DNA from: a virus | IMG/VR virus record: IMGVR_UViG_3300029309_000152 | Location: 4,022-34,030 of that record | DNA: 30,009 bases | Strand: one strand, 5' to 3' | Shown: piece after piece, positions 24,137 through 30,009 of the stretch | Layout: every line of letters starts with the position of its first letter | How positions within the stretch are numbered: the stretch's first letter is position 1 | Position numbers and translations under genes: made by a program | The notes under the pieces: model-generated | Database searches by the model: none | Told to the model about the DNA's origin: nothing | The model's input: only the letters and a program-made list of their open reading frames with translations

Positions 24137-25276
24137 TTATTCAGACTGTAGACGTTCTACAGATCCGATCTGATACCTAGGATCTGAGATATTACCCAAG
24201 ATCGTAGCTACCGTCATGTCTACAATCTCCTGATGTACGTTATCAGGAAGATCGCAGTTTACCTGCAAAGATAATGAAACCGTTGCAGGTTTTCTTATGT
24301 ATAACATTTTTACGTTATCTATTATAAATATATCATTACTATATAATTCTAACTTGTTATCTGTAATTGTGTATAATGGCGCCTTATGACTGGTTTTATT
24401 AAAAGGGTCTCCTAACATTTTATATATATCATCATGCTGAGAAAACTTAGCAGCATATACTCCTGGAGTCATATCTGCTAAACCATAACCAGATGATGGA
24501 TCAATTACTCTTGTGTAGTCTGAAGGAGAAGCTGCTACATATGCTAAATTAGTTGTATCTCCTAATACAGTATGAATTATAGTATTGGCATTTAGTACAC
24601 CAGCAGTATCTGCTAGACTTTCAAATGTATTAGGATTAGCTATAATAATAAAATTATTAGCTGCAAATACTTGATTATACTGTTGCCAATATACTTCTAT
24701 ACCTGGTACTAAATTTACAGGATCAGTTAAATAAGTAATAACTGCATCTAAATTTTCAAAATTAGGAACTTCATCTACAGCATTTAGAATAGATGTTCCT
24801 AATCCTAAATATGTATCATCTGATGCTATATTAACAGTTGTTGCAAAACCATTAGATGCATTATACAAAGCGGTAGAAGGAACTGCAATGTACTGAAATC
24901 CATCTATCTCTTCAGTTGAAGTTAGTATTCTTCTACACTTATATACATTTGTTCGAGCACTTACTCTTATCAAATGATAATAATCTATTGGAAAGGCTAC
25001 AGTATCTACAAATATATTACTTAATATTTGTTCTTTATATAAAGGTAAGAGATCCACTTCAGTAAGTAAAGTTCTAAGGTCATCAATTCTTTTTTGACTT
25101 TCCTCAAATCCTACTCCATACTTATTACCTTTTGAATTAAATCTTTGACTGATAAATCTATGTATATTTTTATTCAGTTCTATATCTATTTCTTCAGGTA
25201 AAATTAAGTCGGCCTGAAAGGAGTGGATTTTATCCACCCCTTGATTGACCGCAATATGCATCTCTTGTACATTCAT
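24137..25276 (-). CDS. Conserved head-to-tail or tail structural protein
   Basis: The product has 379 residues. The N-terminus MNVQEMHIAVNQGVDKIHSF, then L-N-K-N-I-H-R-F-I-S-Q-R-F-N, is a helical start seen in late structural proteins of many Bacteroidota phages. A beta middle (F-P-I-D-Y-Y-H-L-I-R-V-S-A-R, with a C-R-R pair) is followed by a long insert at about 150-260 and a C-terminal strand-helix (L-Y-I-R-K-P-A-T-V-S-L, then E-I-V-D-M-T-V-A-T-I-L-G). The P-x-D-Y-x-x-L pattern resembles that in the ring-like proteins nearer the tail end, so it may be another ring or connector subunit. Its ATG overlaps the stop of the upstream gene by one base. Confidence 0.45.
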   Translation of the reverse strand: MNVQEMHIAVNQGVDKIHSFQADLILPEEIDIELNKNIHRFISQRFNSKGNKYGVGFEESQKRIDDLRTLLTEVDLLPLYKEQILSNIFVDTVAFPIDYYHLIRVSARTNVYKCRRILTSTEEIDGFQYIAVPSTALYNASNGFATTVNIASDDTYLGLGTSILNAVDEVPNFENLDAVITYLTDPVNLVPGIEVYWQQYNQVFAANNFIIIANPNTFESLADTAGVLNANTIIHTVLGDTTNLAYVAASPSDYTRVIDPSSGYGLADMTPGVYAAKFSQHDDIYKMLGDPFNKTSHKAPLYTITDNKLELYSNDIFIIDNVKMLYIRKPATVSLSLQVNCDLPDNVHQEIVDMTVATILGNISDPRYQIGSVERLQSE

Positions 25277-26088
25277 TAAGCTCTAGCGTCTTTTAGTTTA
25301 GCTCTTAGTTCCATAAGCTTTCCAGAGTTCTTCTTATCATTCAGCTTAATTACAGCATCATTCATAGTATCCCCTAAAATCTCATCAATATAAATGATTT
25401 GGTTACCAATCTTACGTAAGATCTCTAAACTAACCATCTCTTCTAATTGTGCCTTTAATTCTAAGTTCTTATCAGTTGCATACTTCAAAAACTTAGCAGG
25501 CTCAGAGTTTTTAAGTTCGTAAAGCATATTCTCTAATTCTTCTTTTGTTAGAGTATCAGGATTAGTTGTGTTAGACATCAGTCGCGCAATATGCTTCATC
25601 TTATCTAAACTTCCTGAAGCTTTAATAAACTCCTTATCAGCATCTTTAAGAACTTGTATTTTATTGTTCTTAGTTCTTATCTCTTTCTGATTATCCAAAA
25701 TGTAAAACCTTTTTATAAAGTCTTTTTCCATTTCGTCTTTACTAGATGCTACTTGTGGATGTCTTAATGCCCACTTGTATTTAATCCAATCTTCCATAAT
25801 AATTGGATTACCATCTTCATCTTCAGAGATGTCTAATTCTACTCCCGCAAAGGGAACACTTATTGTCATTTCTGCCCAATAGTTTTTTTCATACTTTGGC
25901 CAGTCAACGTGATCAGCTCCTACATCTAGAAGCCCATCTAAATATTTTTTGCAATCTGCCGGGCTAAAGCCTCTTAGCGGTTGCCTATCTTTGTATACAC
26001 TACTTAGATACATTCTTGATTCTAATTGAATCTCCTTAGGTAAGAAACTCTTAGTCTCTTGTCTCCTAATAACTATTTTTCTTGTCAT
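25276..26088 (-). CDS. Conserved hypothetical head-region protein
   Basis: The product has 270 residues, mostly helical and highly charged, without signal peptide or membrane segment. It begins MTRKIVIRRQETKSFLPKEI; its middle has D-W-P-K-Y-E-K-N-Y-W-A-E-M-T-I-S-V, and residues about 140-265 are long helices. It follows the capsid gene across a 141-base gap containing a hairpin, and is coupled by TAATG to the next structural gene. Possible roles are head completion, a scaffold-like helper or a minor virion protein; nothing in the sequence decides. Confidence 0.5.
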   Translation of the reverse strand: MTRKIVIRRQETKSFLPKEIQLESRMYLSSVYKDRQPLRGFSPADCKKYLDGLLDVGADHVDWPKYEKNYWAEMTISVPFAGVELDISEDEDGNPIIMEDWIKYKWALRHPQVASSKDEMEKDFIKRFYILDNQKEIRTKNNKIQVLKDADKEFIKASGSLDKMKHIARLMSNTTNPDTLTKEELENMLYELKNSEPAKFLKYATDKNLELKAQLEEMVSLEILRKIGNQIIYIDEILGDTMNDAVIKLNDKKNSGKLMELRAKLKDARA

Positions 26089-26159
26089 TTTTAAGTTCTT
26101 TAAATTAATTTTCCATTCGGGTTTGTAAGAATACTCAACCCTACTTTCTTATATAAATA

Positions 26160-26193
26160 GAGATTTGGGGGGCTTTGACACCCCCCTCATCTC
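26160..26193 (-). terminator. GC hairpin after the capsid gene
   Basis: A stem of six G:C pairs (26167-26172 with 26181-26186) with an 8-base loop is extended, after a 2x2 internal loop, by a 5-bp stem (GAGAT/ATCTC at 26160-26164 and 26189-26193). On the minus strand it lies 37 bases past the capsid stop and is followed by TATTTATATAAG, only moderately U-rich. A terminator or an mRNA 3'-end stabiliser is likely. The rest of the 141-base gap shows no other clear element. Confidence 0.65.
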
Positions 26194-26229
26194 AGAGAAA
26201 CCAGATATATAGACTGCGATTAACGCCTC

Positions 26230-27645
26230 TTACGAACGTACACACTCAATGTCTAGTGAAGTATCAAATCTCTTTAATACAATACCACCAGTTTTTAACA
26301 TGTGTACAGACGCCCCGTCTACATCAGATGCACGTAAATCTGACTCATTGAACCCTTTAGGTACAACAGAACCAGCTACTGCCCATCTTAAATACTCACG
26401 ACCTTTTTTGTTGATCATCTGAATGTTGGCTTGGCCATCATAGTTAGAGTTGTCAACAAATACCATACGGTAAGATTCTAATGAATATCCTGTAACAGGG
26501 TGTTTTGCACGAGCTTGTGCTACTGGACCGTGATCAAACATATCATGTTTAACAACGTTTACTACGTGTCCATCCACGTGCTCGTATGTTGTAAAGTAAC
26601 CAGTCAATCCTAATGAACGACCAGTACCCGTGATGAATCTATTCTCGCCACCGACTTTAAAAGCATTAGCACCTGCTGAGAAGTGATTCTTTAATGCTTC
26701 ATCAAATTCTCTCATACCACCTGTTCCAGTGTAAAGAGTAATTTGTTTTTGAGATGCGTCAGTCATTCCGTAGAATAAGTCACCGATTACATTTTTAAGT
26801 TTAGTTTCAGTCAATGTAGAATAAGTATCCTTATTGATAATTTGCTGTAATAAACCAGGACCAGAGATAACAGGTTGTCCGTTCTCATCTGTCATAGTAG
26901 TTACACCATTATTATCATAAGTCTTCTCACCATACATGTACATCAACTCACATTCTTGTTTGAAGTGTAACATATGCTGATACTCTTCATAGTCCATCCA
27001 TAACTTAGTAGTTGAACCTTCTTTAGTTGGTAATTCAAACTCTGCAACATAATCTTTTGCATTACCAGACATGTGATAAGATTTACGTACTGTACCAATT
27101 TTGTTACGTACTAAACCTGGAGCTGTCCAGTTAGAAGCATTACCTCTTGAGAAGTCAACACCTACGTTAGCGTACAATTGACCAAACATTGCACCTGCTA
27201 ATAAATCAGCTGCTGGCACTTGTAAAGTTGTACTTGGGTTAACTAGTTTTACATCATACTGATAACCTCCCTCAACTGGAGTTGGCTCACTCATGATTCT
27301 CACTAATACACCTGATTGAGAAACCAATGTGTAAGGGAATATGAACCACTTGTCTGGGAAAGTAATTTGAAATACAGCACCTCCAAGGCCGTCACCAGCG
27401 CTTGCTACTACAGGACGAATATGCTGAGTATGAGACTTCACTCGGTACTCGTATTCAAATCTATCAATAGATACGGTGTTACCGACACCCTCTGTTAACA
27501 TAGTTAGAGGAAACTTTCTGTCCTCACGTCCTGCGAGATGTGTAATAATTGGAGAAAGCTCAGTAGGCTTTTCCATTAACGCATTAACTAACGAGTTAGT
27601 GTCAGTCATTTGCGAATCATTGTAATAAGTTTTTAATACTCGCAT
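26230..27645 (-). CDS. Major capsid protein
   Basis: The product has 471 residues without export signal. It starts MRVLKTYYNDSQMTDTNSLV and has the length and mixed alpha/beta make-up of HK97-fold capsid proteins of large podoviruses. Segments include L-T-M-L-T-E-G-V-G-N-T-V, Y-E-Y-R-V-K-S-H-T-Q-H-I-R-P, a long helix region with Y-E-E-Y-Q-H-M-L-H-F-K-Q-E-C, and a C-terminal V-A-G-S-V-V-P-K-G-F. It directly follows the acidic scaffold-like gene, the usual order of phage head genes. Hairpins lie at both ends of the gene, fitting a heavily translated mRNA. The capsid call rests on order, size and overall pattern; a fold search would be decisive. Confidence 0.7.
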   Translation of the reverse strand: MRVLKTYYNDSQMTDTNSLVNALMEKPTELSPIITHLAGREDRKFPLTMLTEGVGNTVSIDRFEYEYRVKSHTQHIRPVVASAGDGLGGAVFQITFPDKWFIFPYTLVSQSGVLVRIMSEPTPVEGGYQYDVKLVNPSTTLQVPAADLLAGAMFGQLYANVGVDFSRGNASNWTAPGLVRNKIGTVRKSYHMSGNAKDYVAEFELPTKEGSTTKLWMDYEEYQHMLHFKQECELMYMYGEKTYDNNGVTTMTDENGQPVISGPGLLQQIINKDTYSTLTETKLKNVIGDLFYGMTDASQKQITLYTGTGGMREFDEALKNHFSAGANAFKVGGENRFITGTGRSLGLTGYFTTYEHVDGHVVNVVKHDMFDHGPVAQARAKHPVTGYSLESYRMVFVDNSNYDGQANIQMINKKGREYLRWAVAGSVVPKGFNESDLRASDVDGASVHMLKTGGIVLKRFDTSLDIECVRS

Positions 27646-27663
27646 TTTAAAAAAATTTAATTG

Positions 27664-27682
27664 CTATAGATTCGTCCTATAG
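27664..27682 (-). promoter_or_regulatory. Weak hairpin with T-run before the capsid gene
   Basis: CTATAG at 27664-27669 pairs with CTATAG at 27677-27682 across a 7-base loop. The stem covers the stop codon of the scaffold gene, and on the minus strand it is followed by a run of seven T ending just before the capsid ATG. It may be a weak attenuator or processing site. Stability is low, so this is tentative. Confidence 0.3.
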
Positions 27683-28798
27683 ACTTGTTAGGCTAAGATC
27701 TAAGTTATCTAAATCTGTTGACTTAGTTTTACCTACACCTTTTGCACCTTTTACAGATGTGGTCTTGTTAGACCTAATCTGCTTTCTCAAAGTTTTGGCT
27801 GTTTCTGTTTTAGCCTTAGCTTTGATAATATCATTTAATTTAAACCCTTTGAACATTAGATAGTCAATTGCTAATCTAACATCCATATCTGCATCGCCGT
27901 GATCTAGATCTCTTTTGGTATTACCCTGAGAATCTACTGGCTTAGAGATATAATCAAAGAATTTTTTCTTATCTCTTTCTTGTACTACTATTCCTGAGAA
28001 CTCTCTTGAGTCTTGTATAGTACTATTTACATTTTCCCAGAACTCTCTAGCCTCTTCTTGCTGCTGTTCTTGAGATTGTTTCTGCTGCTCCATAATCTCA
28101 CTTTGACGAGAATTTTCATATTTTACTAGAGCTTCTTTTGCTTTTACGGACTGAGCATATAGTTTGTCTCCAGCCTCGTAGTCATTTAGTAAGTCAGCTA
28201 TAAAGTCATCTTCATGGCCTTTTACTCTAAAGTATTCTGTTAATACTGCTTTTTGCATAAGTGCATTGTCTTCTGTAATATTAGCATTACTAATACTTTG
28301 CATTCTGCTACCCATTTGATAGAACTGAGTTGAATCCCCACCTGATAATACATACTCTAAATGTTTTTGTATTTCAGGAAACTGATCAAATAAATTGTCA
28401 AGTTGTTCTTCTGCCATTGTGGATGCAACATCTTTTGTAAGAGTTGTCAATCCATCAACAGTATCATCATACTCACCATCCATTTCATAACCAAGATTTG
28501 AAAGAACTTCGCTAACTACTGCTGTCTCTGCTGGTTCTGTAGTTTTAGCTTCTACCTCATCTTCTGAAGCTGAAACTGTTTCTTCTACTTTTTCTTCTTC
28601 AATCTCGTCTATCTCTTCTTCTGTTTCTTCTATGTCCTCAATCTCTTCAGACTTAGGCTCTTCCTCAATATTTTTGTCTTGAGGTTCTTCTACTGCAAGT
28701 TCACTAGCTACTTGCTCTTCACTAGTTGTTGCTACACCACTATCAATGAAGTCATCGAAAGTAATGTCATCTAAATTAAGTTTCTCTTTATTGTCCAT
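27677..28798 (-). CDS. Acidic capsid scaffold candidate
   Basis: The product has 373 residues. Residues about 20-90 are extremely acidic and Glu-rich (E-E-E-P-K-S-E-E-I-E-D-I-E-E-T-E-E-E-I), then a helical part (Q-L-D-N-L-F-D-Q-F-P-E-I-Q-K-H-L-E-Y-V-L), a Gln/Glu coiled coil near 235-260, and a basic tail (A-K-T-L-R-K-Q-I-R-S-N-K-T-T-S-V-K-G). An acidic start, a helical middle and a basic C-terminal end that contacts the capsid are typical of phage scaffolds. Position just before the capsid gene agrees. Scaffolds are lost or cut from the mature head. Confidence is good for the role, low for any family name. Confidence 0.65.
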   Translation of the reverse strand: MDNKEKLNLDDITFDDFIDSGVATTSEEQVASELAVEEPQDKNIEEEPKSEEIEDIEETEEEIDEIEEEKVEETVSASEDEVEAKTTEPAETAVVSEVLSNLGYEMDGEYDDTVDGLTTLTKDVASTMAEEQLDNLFDQFPEIQKHLEYVLSGGDSTQFYQMGSRMQSISNANITEDNALMQKAVLTEYFRVKGHEDDFIADLLNDYEAGDKLYAQSVKAKEALVKYENSRQSEIMEQQKQSQEQQQEEAREFWENVNSTIQDSREFSGIVVQERDKKKFFDYISKPVDSQGNTKRDLDHGDADMDVRLAIDYLMFKGFKLNDIIKAKAKTETAKTLRKQIRSNKTTSVKGAKGVGKTKSTDLDNLDLSLTSL

Positions 28799-28840
28799 AT
28801 CTTTGCAAAATTATAATTATTATGTTAAATTTTATAGTTC

Positions 28841-30009
28841 CTATTCTGTTTCCTTACGCGTTTTATTATATAGCACTTTATAGCTATTCAACAATTTCTT
28901 GTACTCACTTCTAGTATATACTTTATCATTTTCAACATGATAGTACATATCATGTTTATCTGTCTTACCAGATGTCGATCTTCCATAAGGACTATGATGT
29001 AGTGATACACGACCTTTATTTGGTATTTTATTTGCAGCACTATCTCCAAAAATTATATCACCGCTAAATTTTTCTCCAGTCTTAAGATCATAGGCTACCC
29101 CTTTATTATCAAATTTTAATTGATCTATAGGCCTTGCTGCTGTTTGAAGTTGATCTACTAGAGGATCATTTTTCTGAATTATAGTGCTGTCACTTTTTGT
29201 AGAAAGTCCACCATCTTCAAATGCCTTCGTTCTATTTCTAGCAGATGCTTTTGATTCAGCCATTGTTTTGTCATATTTAGCTGCCCCCCTTTTAAATGCC
29301 TTTGCAGACTTCTCAGCCAGATCAAATATAGTTCCCAGTGCTCTTGCTTGTGGCGTACTCTTAATACCTTCATTAACAAGTTTTAATGAATCTTCTACGA
29401 TTGTAGCATCCCCGGTTGTTGATCCTTTAACTGCTCTTGGATCATTTTTAAGTGCATCAAATACTTGTTGCGGTGTTGTTACTCCTAATGCTGTATACTT
29501 AGATTGATCTAGTCCAAAAGCTGCGCATGTCTGATCTGCACAGTTATTAGTTAAAAAATTATAATCACCTTTTTGAGCTGCATCCAAGTAAGTTTCTAAA
29601 TCTTTTTTATTTAAGTTTAAAATAGTTGTTTCAACACCTGGAGCATAACTACGCTCTGGACTATAATAGACTCTTCTATTTCCTTCAGGCCATGGATTCA
29701 ATTCCTTTGTTACATTACCATACTCTTCTGGTAAATCATCTACATTTAATATCCTTGACTCAATATGACCAGGCGGCATATTTTTATAACCAAGTGGATA
29801 TTTAATTACTTCTACTTGATACTGTTGAGGGCTAGAATCTTTCATGCCACCCTCTTCAAAATTTTTCATAGGAGGCATATGCTCTTGCTTCATAAATCTT
29901 TGTAAAGACTCAGACATTGTTGGTTTAGGGTCAGGGTCAGGTAAGTTAGCAAAACCCCCAGCTCTTTTAAACCTAGTAACACCAGGATCATAATCTGTTC
30001 TAAACCTTC
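28841..30009 (-). CDS. Papain-like (NlpC/P60-LRAT type) domain virion protein, 5' partial
   Basis: An ATG at 29917 gives 358 residues, but the frame stays open upstream to the window edge for 30 further codons (ending P-D-P-D-P-K-P-T before that Met), and the ATG has no ribosome-site-like leader. So the gene is probably longer and cut by the window. A hydrolase-like dyad is visible in ATG numbering: His51 in M-P-P-G-H-I-E-S-R-I and Cys126 in YNFLTNNCADQTCAAFG. That N-N-C-A-D context is typical of papain-like NlpC/P60 or LRAT folds, which cut peptides or acyl bonds. Double-glycine motifs (F-K-R-A-G-G-F upstream, F-E-E-G-G-M-K, F-E-D-G-G-L-S) separate segments. It precedes the scaffold gene, so a virion-borne cell-wall hydrolase is possible, or a head-maturation protease. 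Confidence 0.6.
   Translation of the reverse strand, partial: RFRTDYDPGVTRFKRAGGFANLPDPDPKPTMSESLQRFMKQEHMPPMKNFEEGGMKDSSPQQYQVEVIKYPLGYKNMPPGHIESRILNVDDLPEEYGNVTKELNPWPEGNRRVYYSPERSYAPGVETTILNLNKKDLETYLDAAQKGDYNFLTNNCADQTCAAFGLDQSKYTALGVTTPQQVFDALKNDPRAVKGSTTGDATIVEDSLKLVNEGIKSTPQARALGTIFDLAEKSAKAFKRGAAKYDKTMAESKASARNRTKAFEDGGLSTKSDSTIIQKNDPLVDQLQTAARPIDQLKFDNKGVAYDLKTGEKFSGDIIFGDSAANKIPNKGRVSLHHSPYGRSTSGKTDKHDMYYHVENDKVYTRSEYKKLLNSYKVLYNKTRKETE

Noticed and set aside
28806-28813. Exact match to the Bacteroidota -7 promoter element TAnnTTTG (TAATTTTG on the minus strand)
   Set aside because: It lies only 8 bases before the scaffold ATG and no convincing -33 TTG is at the right distance; in AT-rich DNA the match is easily by chance.
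29179-29379. Minus-strand 66-codon frame inside the papain-like gene
   Set aside because: It is out of frame within a supported gene and has no recognisable domain.
1-30009. Possibility of a prophage or host chromosome carrying these genes
   Set aside because: No integrase, attachment site, tRNA or host housekeeping gene is visible and all genes fit one late phage operon; the host-like T9SS gene is fully embedded with overlapping starts and stops.

Overview
The window is a gapless stretch of a tailed-phage genome. Every convincing gene is on the minus strand, so transcription runs from 30009 towards 1. Base composition looks AT-rich (about one third G+C by eye). Coding density is close to 98%, and the longest gap between genes is 141 bases. 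Starts are preceded by A/T-rich leaders without visible Shine-Dalgarno sites, as is usual in Bacteroidota. One product has a Bacteroidota-only type IX secretion (T9SS) C-terminal sorting domain, and several signal peptides end in the A|Q or S|Q cleavage pattern common in Flavobacteriia. The best reading is a lytic phage of a marine flavobacterium. The order ring protein / HU-IHF-like protein / ring protein / very large nozzle protein resembles the structural block of crAss-like (Crassvirales) podoviruses, but I could not run the searches that would confirm this.

In transcription order, the first region (30009 to about 23000) is head and connector: a partial gene with a papain-like (NlpC/P60-LRAT type) His/Cys signature, an acidic scaffold candidate, the major capsid protein, two conserved head-to-tail candidates, and a 351-residue protein that is probably abundant. 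Hairpins sit around the capsid gene and around the 351-residue gene, suggesting separate mRNA ends for the most heavily made proteins.

The second region (about 23000 to 15770) holds adhesion and fibre genes: a Cys-rich protein, a 1324-residue protein with six GC(T/M)D...GSC repeats, a glycine-rich tail fibre, a coiled-coil protein and two small beta proteins.

The third region (15770 to 10945) is the most unusual. It encodes a Sec-exported outer-membrane barrel, a single-pass membrane protein, an exported thioredoxin-fold protein lacking CXXC, a LamG lectin-like protein, an Ig-like protein, and a 607-residue protein with a signal peptide, nine GC(T/M)D...GSC repeats and a T9SS sorting domain. 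These look aimed at the host envelope or cell surface.

The fourth region (10945 to 7536) is lysis and fibre: a DUF5675 lysin candidate, a second tail fibre, a three-segment-type holin and a metallophosphoesterase. The last region (7532 to 1) is the tail connector: a ring-like protein, a small basic DUF6321-type protein, a Lys/Met/Gly-rich protein, an HU/IHF-like protein, a ring-like protein, the 1534-residue nozzle/stabilisation protein and the first codons of another gene. Seven gene junctions use the same one-base TAATG stop/start overlap, which suggests translational coupling. No tRNA, rRNA, integrase, IS element or CRISPR array was seen.
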